Part shown: positions 33,773 through 45,127 of the stretch, one piece after another
Layout of the letters: each line of letters starts with the position of its first letter
Position numbering within the stretch: position 1 is the stretch's first letter
Origin: Chrysoporthe austroafricana
Lineage: Eukaryota; Ascomycota; Sordariomycetes; Diaporthales; Cryphonectriaceae
Length of the DNA: 64,000 nucleotides
Direction of reading: 5' to 3'
Assembly (NCBI GenBank): GCA_001051155.2
Contig: JYIP02000002.1
Span: forward strand, 3,107,583 to 3,171,582
Program-made: the position numbers and the translations under genes
Notes under the pieces: generated by a model
The model's input: the letters and a program-made list of their open reading frames with translations, nothing else
The model's database searches: none
What the model was told of the DNA's origin: nothing

Positions 33773-34975
33773 CGCAAAATAGACATTCCTCTCCCAGCAG
33801 ACGAGCACGTTGTAGAGACTAGCAAAGAGCTAGTTGATACGCTCCACGATGCGATGCAATGTTTTACGTACGACGAACGACAGGCGACGCAAAACATTTC
33901 AGAAAAGTCTTGATCAATTCGCCATTCGACTAAACAATTCCAGACAATTATATTACAGGCTACACTTTCACGGCGCTGCCACCCAGCCAGCTATCATTTC
34001 CCAGACCGCCCGAGATCTTCCCGCCTCATCCCCCAACCTGCACCGCTCAACTAATCGCAAGCGCCCTTCATTTCCAATCGGTCGGTCGATACACATTGGT
34101 CGGACCTAGAAGAAATGTGTCCTTTTGTCAGCCCACGTGGAAGCTCACGCATCGGCTGGATGGAGTGCGGTGCCAAATATTTCCGAAGGGAAAAAAAAGT
34201 ACCCGGCCTCTCACCACCATCCTGCAGATGGATGACATCGTCAGTGAGGTCCCAGCCTTTTGTCAATCGTCAGTGATGAAATCACTCCGTTATGCCACAG
34301 CTCTTGAGTTCTGATCCCGGGATCTGGTGGAAAACACTGGTGGCAAGCAAAGATGTCTGAGACGATTACAACACGCCATTCTAATGATCAGCAGCTCAAT
34401 TGAGTTATGCTCTAGGGACATTCGATCAGAGCGGAGAAGCAGATGGATGGAGGAGACGAAGCATCTTTTATGGAGAGGAGAGAGCAAAATATAGGCAGTC
34501 GCAATTACCGTCTACACAATATTTGACTCGACTCTAGACTGAGAACTGGGAAAGATGGATGAATTCCTACGGCTTCCCTTGACATGAAGGCTGGGGATCT
34601 GTTCTTTGTCAGAGCAAAGAATGGTGCGTCCTGCTGTCTTCACTAACACCTCCATGATATGTACCTAGGAAAGCACCCGCGAGAATTAAAGGTAAGCAAC
34701 TGGTTGTCATCGCAACTTGCAACTGGCGGCGAAGGTTACGGAGGACGGCGATGTGACCGATGACTGCTGTGTCCATTGGCCGGAGGAGAGGAGGGTCGTG
34801 GACCTTGGGACTATCAGCCTCGAAAATCTAGCCGAGGACAACGTTGCGAAGCAGAAGCATCTTCCATCCTATTCCGAGAGATGTCCCCGAAGTTGAGCCT
34901 TCAGCCGACCCCTTACTCGATGTAAGGGCTGCTGTATACAGCGAGCGAGAGCGTCGTGCTCCTATTTGTTGCTAG
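33773..34975 (+). pseudogene. Decayed catalase-family gene (heme catalase/SrpA-like)
   Basis: Fragments in three frames appear in the right order for a small-subunit catalase-like protein. IDIPLPADEHVVETSKELV (33773 on) is the N-terminal part. RLHFHGAATQP and later PIGRSIHIG (33950-34110) lie in another frame and correspond to the region near the heme-binding histidine. KHPRELK (about 34672-34692) precedes LQLAAKVTEDGDVTDD and HWPEERRVVDLGTISLENL (34717 on). The frame then shifts, and FHPIPRDVPEVEPSADPLL with DVRAAVYSERERR completes a typical C-terminus ending at 34975. Stops and frame changes lie between the parts and the middle is largely unreadable, so it cannot encode a full enzyme. Base composition does not suggest RIP. 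Identification is from remembered family motifs; boundaries are approximate. Confidence 0.62.
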
Positions 34976-35960
34976 GAGGATTGCAGTCAGTATAGGCAAT
35001 TGTAGTCTACCGTCTGCACGGAGAAACAGGCCCCGCCATCAATTCAGCGCTTGCTTCGTAGCAGGTTGGCAGGACGCCAAAGTTGTATCGTGATAACGTC
35101 CGGCCCCGACCACCGTCTCCACGGCCCCGGATCCCAAGACGTCTCGGGCCGCTCCCGCCGTCACGGCGGCCCGTTGTGGAGCCGGTCACGGCAGTCCACA
35201 CCGGCGTGCCCGTGGTGCGGCCGACCGAACCCACGGCCGGGAGTTATTCACTACGATTTCTGGGGGTTTTGGACTGGACATATTCAAGTACCGGTCGATA
35301 CGCGTGTCCTCATTGCAGCACAGCAATATTTCAGTAATTTAATGTAGAGGCCTGATTGGCCTCAACTCGAGCTAGAGCACCTGACGCATACAATGGGCGA
35401 CTACGACACGAGGCACCTGCTAATTTCTTCCTGCGTCCCATGGGAGTGGAAAAGAATCCGGAACATGCTAGTACGTGTTCGACCTCAGAGAATGCCGTCA
35501 GGTTGTCCTGGTTGTCCAGGCTTTTGTGAAATGGTCGTCATCTCTCGATCACCACGTGATCTATCCTATCCGTCCAGCGGCCGCCCCATGCAGGAACGCC
35601 AGTCAGTTCGAGGATCGTGCTGATCATGGCCATCTTTGCCTATGCAGCTTGACGTCGAAGAAGCGGTGGGACTCTGAGAGGCTAAGGACCCTTATCCTCG
35701 TGGGGGACCGTGGAGACGGGTCAGCGGCTGCGATACCACCCAACAAGGTGGGCAGCCCATATATCCGTGCGGTGGGACAATGATGTCAGTCGGCATTCGT
35801 TCACGCAGAGAATTGTCTGGAACTCTACCCAACCACCTGCGGACGACCGATCCTCAGACTATCTCGGGTCGTACATGGCATCCTTGGGCTCACGAAAACG
35901 CAGTGCCCATCAGCTACAGAGTGAACTGTCGGCACTTATTCGCATCAAAATTTCAGGAAT
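34976..35960. other. Intergenic, no gene supported
   Basis: Several overlapping frames of 70-100 codons occur (for example from 35051, 35083, 35393 and 35475). None has a recognisable domain. Some may be remnants, but I cannot assign them. Confidence 0.45.
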
Positions 35961-36393
35961 GGCAGGTCTGGCAAGACAGCACGAGCAAAACGTCTTAGAG
36001 AGGTCCAAAGAGGAGAAAGAAAAAAAAAAAAAAAAAAAGGGGAAACACAACAAAAAAGGGGGGGGGAAAAAAAACCACTCCAAATGTCATGGCAAATCCC
36101 AAAACTATCGGGGTGGGAGGCAAGTACTGGGGGGGACGAGGCATGCCAACAGAGATGCCAGGGGTGAAAAAACCGGCCCCNAGTCCGCGAAAAAAATAGG
36201 GGAAGGCAGGGTTGGAAAAACAAAACAAGAAAAAATCTTTAAAGAGGGCCAAAAAAGGAAAAAAAAAAAAAAAAAAAAAAAAAAGGCACTCCATATGTCA
36301 TGGCATATCGCAAGACTATCGAGGTCGGAGGCGAGTACTGGGGAGGACGCGGCATGACATCAGAGATGTCAGGGGTGAGAAAACCGGCCCCCG
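35961..36393. repeat. Poly-A read-through chimera: two degraded direct copies around an N
   Basis: Block A (35961-36020) recurs in degraded form at about 36182-36265, and block B (36286-36393) recurs in degraded form at about 36075-36180. The order is A, poly-A, degraded B, N (36181), degraded A, poly-A, B. Matches include CACTCC..ATGTCATGGCA..TC..GGAGGC.AGTACTGGGG for B and GGCAGG..TGG.AA.ACA..AC.AG.AAAA..TCTT for A. This is what results when reads from opposite sides lose quality after a poly-A tract and are joined instead of overlapped. The true locus is probably A, one poly-A tract, then B. Confidence 0.82.
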
Positions 36394-36846
36394 TCAACCA
36401 ACCGCGCGACATTCCTCACCTCACCCCACCACTGGAGCTCCCTCCTTTGATCGCCAGGTCCTTGATCATGATTGGTAGGACTAGATTCAACTGGCTCCCG
36501 GGGAAGTGGCTGGTACCCTTTACTGGGGTGAAGTCGTGAGACCCTCTAGCCCCTCTATATCGACTTATTGGCCCTATAGGCGTTACATTACATTTGCCCA
36601 TGTCATGCGCAGTCTCCTCTTGCCGACCCTACTTTGTACAAAAAGGGACGAGATCTGGGCATCGTGAAGGTGGGTAACTACGTTCCAATATCAAATATTC
36701 CGACGAGTGTCCCAGACGAGCTTCAAGGCTGGTCTTTCGGTTATTGCCACCCCTTGACCATTGTGTTGTTTCGAACGCCCTGCTTCGACGTCGTCCCTGT
36801 TTTATTCTTGTTTTAACGAGGACCCTATTCCTGGAAAGATAGCGTG

Positions 36847-37824
36847 ATGCCCTCGTCTAGCCGACACAGGAAGAGCGCCGACTACAAAGACGCCTCTAGC
36901 AGTGAGGATGGCTCCCGACGGAATTCGAATCGACCCCGCGGGTACCGGCCGGGAATCCAGAGGGAGGATTCTCTTGTAACAACACAGCCAGAGGCCCAAG
37001 AGAAGTACCATAGCGGCTGGGATACCGACTACGACCCTAGGGACAAATACTATCTCTCGGACGAGGATGACCCCTTCGACTCGTACTTCGCGCCCAGGGA
37101 AACAAACAGACCTGCCAGAGACGAGCATAGCAGGCAGCGGCGGAGCCCCTCGAGGAGGAGCGGCTCAGACGACGGCGCTTCGTCTCGAAGGAAAACCGCG
37201 GAGTCAGGGACACATTCACACGGTCATTCTCGACGCCGCTCCCCCTCGCCCTCACGCCGCCGCCCACGAGACGACAAAGGCGACGATGCACGCAGACATA
37301 AGTCATCGTCATCATCATCCCACCTACACCACCGGCCACAACCCTCGAGGGCTGCCTCGTCATACCATCACGCCTCTCGCCCGCGCGCCACCCGAGCAAG
37401 CTCATCCTACGCCGGTTCCCGCTCGACACGCCCACGACCACGACGGGGTCTTTCCGATAAATCCATCCGGACCATGCCCAAGCACATCCAGGACATGGTG
37501 AAGCGTCTGGACCCAAAGTCCATTGCAGAGATATCCAGATTCTGGGACAACTTCCCCTGGCAGGACGCTGCAAAGGTGGCCATGCAGGCCGGCACGGTCG
37601 CTGCCATCAAGGTCGGCACGGACTCGATCCCCTGGCCCGTCAAGGGCACCAAGATAGCGTCGGCTGCGCTCGGTGCCGCTGTGGTGGACCACGTCTTCAA
37701 GCCGAAGAAGAAGGGGGGCATCAAGTATGTCGCCATGCGGCACCTTGCGGAGGCGGCTGTTGGCAATCTAGTTGTTGGGCCAGCTATGGGGAAGGCAAGT
37801 AGGAGAGCGAGAGGGAGGAGATAG
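36847..37824 (+). CDS. Uncharacterised arginine/serine-rich protein with a glycine/alanine C-terminal domain
   Basis: A single exon of 325 codons. The first ~205 residues are low-complexity: arginine/serine, histidine and aspartate-rich, with SRRRSPSPSRRRPR-type dipeptides like RS domains. Acidic/tyrosine patches such as DTDYDPRDKYYLSDEDD sit near the start. Residues from about 210 on are a folded-looking domain: KHIQDMVKRLDPKSIAEISRF, then small-residue helices AAKVAMQAGTVAAIKVGTD and IASAALGAAVVDHVF, and a basic end. The helices rich in A and G may pack against membranes. I recall similar uncharacterised fungal proteins but no function. The start is the ATG at 36847. Confidence 0.75.
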   Translation: MPSSSRHRKSADYKDASSSEDGSRRNSNRPRGYRPGIQREDSLVTTQPEAQEKYHSGWDTDYDPRDKYYLSDEDDPFDSYFAPRETNRPARDEHSRQRRSPSRRSGSDDGASSRRKTAESGTHSHGHSRRRSPSPSRRRPRDDKGDDARRHKSSSSSSHLHHRPQPSRAASSYHHASRPRATRASSSYAGSRSTRPRPRRGLSDKSIRTMPKHIQDMVKRLDPKSIAEISRFWDNFPWQDAAKVAMQAGTVAAIKVGTDSIPWPVKGTKIASAALGAAVVDHVFKPKKKGGIKYVAMRHLAEAAVGNLVVGPAMGKASRRARGRR

Positions 37825-39624
37825 GAGACGCTTTGAATCCTCCGTTGCCATTCCACTATTGGGCTGTATGATCGATCTACCTGCAACTTGAAATTGGGAA
37901 ACCAGTCTCTGTATTACTGAGGCGGGTTGAAGAATCATCGCAGTGTGTTGTGGATACCCAGAAACCTGGCGCTCAGTACTACGAGTTCACTTCAATACAA
38001 TAGTATATGTTAACATCAGCACCTGCAGAAGATGCGTAAATGCTATGCCCCCGGGCTCTGGGCCCACCACAAGCTGACCACGAGTATAAGACGTGAATAT
38101 GTCTAAATACATCACTTGTAGCCTCGTATCGTTTGTGAGACGTTTTCAGACTATACCATTATGAGCGGAACTCGCAAAATATTCTAACAGCATTCCGATG
38201 GGTGTGCTGCACTTCGCTCTCGCTTTCGCTCCGACGCTGACTCTCAACCTCGGAAATCCCATGGACTCTACAATCTTGGTCGAGCCGTTCGCGGTATTGT
38301 GACCACGGTCGCTTCTGCGTTAATTCTTCGTTATGTGTTTGCGCCCTGGTGCACCTGGTACGGCTTGGAACCCATTCCGATGAAAACAATCCATTTTTTC
38401 ATATCAAGACTGATAGTTCAAATTCTAATACAACTTCTCTGACAGACTGATGACCCAAGCCAAGAACTACTTTAGTATTTGCCCGAAATTCGATGATAAA
38501 AGCATTTCCATGATTAGATCTATAATTACACGCAAACGAGACGCCGAGTTTCACAACATGTGAAGCCTTCAACAACCGAGAAGGATTTCTTTTTTGGGGG
38601 GAGGGGCTGGTCTCGAGATTAAGTGCTGGAAGAGTCACCCCCTGGTCGGCCAGAGCAGGCAGCCATGTCAGACAGCGCGCTTAGACTGCACACTCAAGCC
38701 TTATAAACAATTTTTATGAATACTGTACCAGCGAAGTAGCAAAACACCCACTCATCGAGTGGAATCTTCGGAGCACGCCTAACTGGCCGGCAGTGTTCTT
38801 ATAAGGAATACTACACTTCGCTTTTGCTGCTGCATCCTAGCCATCTCAAGCTGAATCCGCCCAGACTGTGCTGGAAGGTCTCCACCGCGTCCAGAAGTTG
38901 ATGCCTTAAGCAGCCTCTGGTGCAGTCGCCAGGGCGTCAGAATTTTTCTTCTGACAAGCAATTTTGACACTCATACCACTTGGAGGCCGACAGTTCGACT
39001 GCCTTATAAGCCTTTGGTCTCTGCCTTGTCCTGTACGTACGAGGTTGGGATGTTTTTTTGCACACGCTCGTTCCAAGTGCTCGTCACCATCCAGATTAGA
39101 GCTCTCGGGCACGTAGGGCTGAAAAACGAGGTACCGTAGAAATGGCATCCCCCGGTTTCCAAGATTTCTCTGGCTTCATGACCATTGTTCCGACCAGCGC
39201 ATGTGAGAAGTAGGGTACAATACCCGCATACAAAGTCGATGTTGCTGTGAATCGTCAAGTCCAATGATGCACTCCTTGAATTCTCGCAGAACCAGCCTCA
39301 ACAGTGGAGGTTCATCATGAGCAGGTCAAAGCCTGCATGAAAGAAGGACTGTTCGCCCTGTTTGTCATGAGAAAGCTGCGTACCATATCGGCATTGTGAT
39401 CCATGGCGTTGTGAGAGACCGGCAGTGGACAAGAAAGTCGAGTGACATGTGGATGGCAACGGGAGACCAAGAACTGGTAGAATGAACATGGATCTATGCG
39501 AATCTATTTCATTGGTAGGTACCGTCAGCGCCATCTATCATGCAGAGCAATTTGCCTCCGTGCTGGTGAGACAGTGGATGATCCAGTTACTCGTGCGTCT
39601 CAAGCCCCTATCCACCACTTCCTT
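37825..39624. other. Intergenic, 1.8 kb, no gene supported
   Basis: Only short frames without features on both strands. No RNA gene recognised. Confidence 0.5.
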
Positions 39625-40489
39625 TTAGAGACCATTGACATCCTTGACCAGTTCGGCGATTTTTTCCGACACTGGTGTAGTTCGGGGTATGTCATGCCCG
39701 CCAAGGTGATCATACATTCTCCGGTCGTCACAAAAATACGCCAGCTGAATGCCCGCAGGCCACCTCGGGTCCTTTGCGCCGTAGATATGTGCTGTAGGTA
39801 TCTTTATCTTAATGTTCTCTGGGAACTTTGTGAAGTCCAGGCCGAAGCAGTCCGTCTCCTCCGGCAGCTCGTCGAAGTCGTGCTCAAGATCCGCGGTGTT
39901 GTCCCACAGCCCCTGGCCTTTAGGCAGCTTGTCGATATCGTAAAGCATAGCACTCTTCGCTCTCATGAGAATCGAAGTCCTCTCATTCAGTTCATGCGCG
40001 CGCTGCGGTACCTCGAGCCCCAGGTCCTCCAGGACCGGTAACGGCAGGCCGCCGCAGATGAACACAGCCGAGCGGAACGGCAGGGGCTTCTCGGGGTTCT
40101 CCTTTGCGTGGTACAGGAGGTAGCTCCCGATGAGAGAACAGCCCTGGGAAAAGCAGCAGACGGCGTCGTAAGGGCCATGCTCATCGATGTACTCTTCGAC
40201 CCAGAGGTGTGCGGCGCGCACTGCGTTGGTTGTGTTTTGCGGCCACCACGTATAGGTCGGGCTGTTGAAGAGCAGGTCGATGCCTGGGTGTGGGCTGGCC
40301 GAGAACGGCGCATCAGGGAAGTCCCATTCCCAGTCCGAAGGTAATTTGCCCCGAAAGGAGGCTGAGCAGTGATCGGGTCAGTCACGGGGAACAGCTCATG
40401 AAGGTTTTATCTGTAGGGCGTGACAGACCCGACTGAGACTTGAAGATCGCACCACTCGTGCCTTGTCCGTGGAGACAGAGGATCTTCAT
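39625..40489 (-). CDS. FSH-type serine hydrolase (alpha/beta fold)
   Basis: Two exons: 40489-40429 and 40361-39625, intron 67 nt with donor GTCTGT and acceptor CAG; 265 aa. It starts MKILCLHGQGTSGAIFKSQS, the classic FSH1 opening. The nucleophile serine is in CCFSQGCS (near residue 93), aspartate in GAKDPRW and histidine in HLGGHDIPR, giving a complete Ser-Asp-His triad. No signal peptide is seen. Family members range from housekeeping esterases (yeast FSH1-3) to hydrolases in polyketide clusters. The gene is divergent from a Zn2Cys6 regulator, with 697 bp between starts. The substrate cannot be predicted. Confidence 0.9.
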
Positions 40490-41186
40490 ACTGAGAGTCA
40501 GGACGGCGGGTTTAGCTCAAGCTGAAGAGAGTCCGAAAGACAGATCCAGGGCGTATGAGGCGGCCAGGCAGGGCTTGTCTCGAAAGTCCGAGGGAAGAAC
40601 GGCCGCCTGTGCGTACAGCTTGTGATACGTAAACTTAGATGTATGGCATTTGGGCCGGCCCAGAGGCTGGTACTAACGCATTCACATCGGGGTCCGAAAG
40701 ACATCTGGGGAACACCGCTGCTGGAACCCCCGCCGCGGATGTGCTGCTGGGCCTGGCCCACATGTTTGGCATGCTTCTGGAAGACCCTGGAATGCTGCCG
40801 CTCTGCCGCTCGCGAGTTTCATGTGGATGCGGCGATCGCGCGTGCTGTAGGCCATTCTCCTTCCAAGATCGGCCGGGTTGATGGCTTCGCAAAGAGGTAG
40901 GTGAGTGCGCGTCCTGAAGGGCACCTCGGGCCCACTGCGCTGAAGCTGCTCGGGTCGCCCACCGGATGTCGGCGTTGGCGACTGGGGCTCGCCTGCGAAA
41001 CCGCCAGAAGCGGTCTCCATAGCGCCCGACAGCACCGGAACTCCTCTCGACCAAGTCCCGGCGGCGGCTCGTGTACGTCTGCGCAGAGCCAGAGGAGCCA
41101 GCCCTTGGTATCCCGGGTGTCCAGGACTCATCTCTCGTTAGACCACCGTCTGACAAAATGTAGTTCTACAACCGACCCTGTCATGA
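40490..41186. other. Divergent promoter region of the FSH hydrolase and Zn2Cys6 genes
   Basis: Several long frames on both strands overlap one another here (for example 40635-41156), which reflects high GC rather than coding. No domain or splice-consistent gene is seen. Confidence 0.45.
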
Positions 41187-43659
41187 ATGTCAGCGGCCCA
41201 TAAGTCCTTTCCAATGACAACCTCTCGGGCCAACATGATTGCGCCAGAGCCGTCTCCCAAAGCGCAGATCTCGGCCTCTTCATCCTCGCCCGCTGCCCCG
41301 ACACCGCAGTTCCGAGCCTCAGGCCAGCAACAGGAGTACTCTTGCCTCCTTTGCAAGCAGCGCAAGGTCCGCTGTGATAGAGGCAACCCTTGCAGTGGAT
41401 GCGTCCGGGCCGGCGTGGACTGCGTCCCTGGCGTCAGACAGCCGTACAAGCGTCGCAAGCGGAATGATTCTTCATCCAGAGAGGAGAGGCCTCGTTCGGG
41501 TTCGATCTCCTCGAGAGGTCCAGGCACCAGACCGATAGTTGTACAGGAAGAGCCGCGGCCTGAGAGGCCCCAGGTTCCGACCTTTGGACAGTAAGATAAA
41601 GATCCAATTTCCCCTTGTCACAGCCCGCCTTCCGCCCTATATCCCCCCCCCGGGCGCCAAAACCTTCACGCCCTCCTGTGCAGCGGGTCACGAGCTGTTG
41701 TCCCCTCACAACGTTTGGTATGCGTTGACAACCTTCTAGGAATCTATGGACCGGATTGTATGAAGAGGTTCGAATCCCGTTCCCGTGTGCTGCAAGGACT
41801 CGACTGAAGCTTGACCCCTAGTTCCAAGAACCGGGCGCGAACAAGTCCTCGAGTGAAGAGGATGTGGCTCTAGAAGCAGAACCAAACACTCTCCTAGATC
41901 CATCCACCTTGCTTTTCTCATCCGTCCGCGATGTCGTCAACCTTCGCGACTTTCATCCTCCGCCTATGCACGCGTTCATGTTATGGCAGACCTTCCTGCA
42001 GAATGTCAACCCTCTCTCCAAGGTCATACACGCGCCTCTCGTCCAGCCTCAGGTCATCGAGGCCAGCAAGGACTTCGACTCTGTGCCCAAGCCGTCCATA
42101 GCCTTGCTCTTCGCTATCTATGCGGCAGCTGTGATGTCATTGAAGGAGGAAGACTGCCAAAGCCAGTTGAACGGGCCGAAGACAGTACTCCTGAGCCGAT
42201 ACTTCTCAGCTTGTCAACAGGCGCTCGCCGCCGCGTCCTTCATGAAATCTCGGAGCATCGTCACGCTCCAGGCATTCGTCGTATTTCTGGTATTGGCGCT
42301 ATCCTTGTTCCTGCAGGACCTGACAGTCATGCTTACAATCATCTACAGCTTCCCGCTCGGCAGATATACGATGCCCAAACGTTCTGGCTTCTTGCTGGTA
42401 TTGCCGTCCGCTTGGGGCTGAGGATGGTCGGCCAAGGTGGTCGCGGTCTCTCTAACGATTCAGTCTACAACTCACAGTTGCGAAGGCGGCTTTGGCGGCA
42501 GATTGTCTGGATAGATGGGCGGAGCCATTCGCAGGTTGGGGTCAGGCCTTCTCTTCAGGAGATCCGCATCTCTCCCTTGCCTGCCAACCTCAACGACGCG
42601 GACATCAACCCTGACATGGCTGAGATGCCCATGGTCCACAAAGGCCCAACGGAGATGACATGTGAGCCGATTTCGCTCTGGACCTCCTAATGTCTATATG
42701 ATGCTGGATTTTATTACTGACTCCGAGTAACAGTCTGTCTGTGTCGCTACGAGGTTGGCGAGTTCATGACGCTCCATGCCAGGAAGTTGCATGATCCTGA
42801 CGTTCCCGTTCGAACGAAAGACCAACTCATCGACCAGTTCGAGGCTCACATGCAGGACACTTATTTGAAATATCTGGACTCCGCTATCCCGCTCCATCTA
42901 ATGGCCGATGGAGGTGTGCGGTCAGCGGTGTGCAAGATGAGGCTCATGGCCCATCACCCTTCGCAGTACAAAGGCAAATCAATGCCTCGAACCGAGAGGG
43001 ATATGTTGTTCTCGATCAGTGTCCAGATGGTCGAGTACGATGTGCTTGGGAAATCCACCAAAGCCCTCGACACATTCTCGTGGCATCTCGACGTGGCATT
43101 CCAGATCGATGCCTTCGTTTTCATGCTGATCGCATCCCGAACTCAAGCTGCAGATGCGCCTCTGACTGAGAAGGCCTGGCGTCTTGTCTCGGATATGTAC
43201 AAGTACAGACCTGTGCTATTGGAGGATGGAAGGAACGAGCTTTACGCCGCCGTGAGAGCGCTTACGCTGCGTGCATGGGAAGCTCGAGAGGCAGATATTG
43301 CACGCAAGGACCTTGAGCCTTTAGCGGTGCCCAATATCATCATCGAACTCCGGGAACGGAAATCGAGAAAAGCGAGGACTGCATCTATGGCATCGATCTC
43401 GATACCCCCCGAAGCTTCCGCGCTCCACCAGCTCGCCGGGGTTGCGACACAGGTTGATACAAGGTACAACGATATCAACCAAAACTTTACCTTCGGCGGT
43501 CTGGGCGCCGACACGATGAGCTCGTTCCGGCCAGACTTGGACCTGCAGTTTGATAGCATGTTCAGCAACTTCACAGCAGACGTCGACATCAACGGATGGG
43601 CGCCTGTGGATTGGGATTATTGGAACGCTCTGCTGGAACGCAACAATGTGCTCCAGTGA
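41187..43659 (+). CDS. Zn2Cys6 (Gal4-type) transcription factor
   Basis: Five exons: 41187-41590, 41740-41767, 41822-42289, 42349-42661, 42734-43659; 712 aa. The DNA-binding motif [22 protein letters not shown] (C-x2-C-x6-C-x5-C-x2-C-x6-C) is complete and followed by the basic linker YKRRKR. The middle region matches the fungal-specific transcription factor domain: [49 protein letters not shown] and LCRYEVGEF. Exon 2 is 28 nt and its donor (GTTCGA) is atypical, though phases agree. A second in-frame ATG at 41214 is an alternative start. The targets are unknown; the closest genes are an FSH hydrolase and an isochorismatase-like hydrolase. Confidence 0.88.
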
Positions 43660-44461
43660 GATGTACCGACACAAGTCTAGAATATGCTAGATGACGATCT
43701 CAGCATTCGGAACTTCAAGTTACTGCCCTCATAATTTCAGCTCATGGAAAGTCGACAAGGCTTGCTGGGCAGGGATAAAACTGCACGCGGAGATCACTCT
43801 TGAAATATACTCCCGCCTTTGACCGTGCTTGTGAGTTCTCATTTGATTTGCCTATGTTGCATGTTCATACTAGCATGTCATTGCCGGTGTTTTCACCTCT
43901 GGCTGACCTGATCCGAGCCCACTGTATCTCCGTCAGTGGGTGTCAGCGCCTTTGGGTGCAAGCACTCAAGCTGATTCGCGTGGTAACGAGTGTGTCTCAA
44001 TATTGGTGTTCTTTTAGTTGAGATGCTACATTGCCTTATAAGTCGCACTCTGAGCGCATCTTGTCCTTCAAACGACGAGGGCAAAATCGAGACTTTTGGC
44101 TGCTTTTTGCTGAGTAGGAATACCTTCGTTGTAGGGTGTAAGAAGACATCGTTGGCTATAGTTGCAACACATGCGGCATATGAACGTTGATGACCACCTC
44201 GCGCGTCTAAATATATGGGAAGTTGGGAGGCTGAACAGACCCTGGTATTGTGTTACAAAAATCTTGAAGCGGCCCTGCAGGAGAATGAGTCTTCCCCAAA
44301 CATCCAACTCGTCTCGATTGACGTCACAAAGCACAACACACGCAACATTCCAAGCATACACCTCCAACGTCTCTTTACACATCGTCCAAAGGTCCGACCA
44401 GTGCCTCCACGTCATTGACAGGCTCTGTTCTTTCCTAGCCCAGGCCCACAAAGTCTCCAGC
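43660..44461. other. Intergenic, no gene supported
   Basis: A minus-strand frame (44068-44592) overlaps the next gene in antisense and has no features of its own. Nothing else recognised. Confidence 0.5.
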
Positions 44462-45127
44462 ATGGCACCTAAGACGGCTCTGCTCGTTATTGACATGCAG
44501 AGGTTCTTTGCCCCGATGTCCATCAGCGCCCTCCCCAATATCACGAAGCTTATCTCATATTTCCAGTCCTCTTCTGCGCTCGTTGTATTCACTCAGCACG
44601 GCCACACCAGAGAGGAGCTCACCACCGTACCCTCCCCTAATCAGCTCGTACGGAAGTGGGGTCCCGATGGCTCGATCGCGTATGGATCTGGGGACTGGGA
44701 GCTGCAGGATGAGATGAAGGAGTATTTGGTTCCGAGCGATCCGAAGGGCCGGCCTAAGCTCGTACACAAGAATACCTACGACGCTTTTATCAACACAAAT
44801 CTTGCGCAGATCCTCAAGGAAGCGGAGATCGAGAGGGCAGTAGTCTGTGGTGTCATGACAGATTGCTGCTGGTAAGCATTCCGCCTGATAATTCCATTCG
44901 GGTTCCCGCCCTGGGGAGTGTCTTGTTGACCCTTGAGATATATGTGTAGTGACACTACGGCGAGGAGTGCGTTCAATCGTGGGTACGAGACATTGCTTGT
45001 TAGTGATGCTTGCGCATCTGCAAATAAGACGCAGCACCAGAGTGGACTTCGGGGGTTTGGGTTCGCTTTTGGGGATGTCCTTACCACGAAAGAAGTATTA
45101 CAGTTGTTGGCAAAGGAAGACACGTAA
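44462..45127 (+). CDS. Isochorismatase-like cysteine hydrolase
   Basis: Two exons: 44462-44871 and 44950-45127, intron 78 nt (GTAAGC..TAG); 195 aa, the usual size. Triad positions are visible: Asp11 in ALLVIDMQRFF, the lysine in KLVHKNTYDAF and the cysteine in GVMTDCCCDTTARSAF. The family hydrolyses amides or vinyl ethers (nicotinamide, ureidoacrylate, N-carbamoyl compounds, isochorismate) in the cytosol. No signal peptide is seen. It lies downstream of the Zn2Cys6 gene in the same direction with about 800 bp between, so it has its own promoter. The substrate is not predictable. Confidence 0.88.

Noticed and set aside
34579..34900. Possible intact small gene starting MKAGDLFFVRAKNG with two introns
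   Set aside because: Its second half is clearly a catalase C-terminal segment that then shifts frame, so it is better explained as part of the catalase relic.
40635..41156. Long overlapping frames on both strands between the FSH and Zn2Cys6 genes
   Set aside because: High GC removes stops in all frames; none shows a domain or gene-like start, and the stretch is expected to be a divergent promoter.
41764..41782. GGTTCGAATCC, a perfect tRNA B-box-like sequence
   Set aside because: Flanking bases do not form a T stem or acceptor stem and no A box is placed correctly; it lies at an exon/intron edge of the Zn2Cys6 gene.
44068..44592. 174-codon minus-strand frame
   Set aside because: It overlaps the isochorismatase-like gene in antisense and has no domain features.
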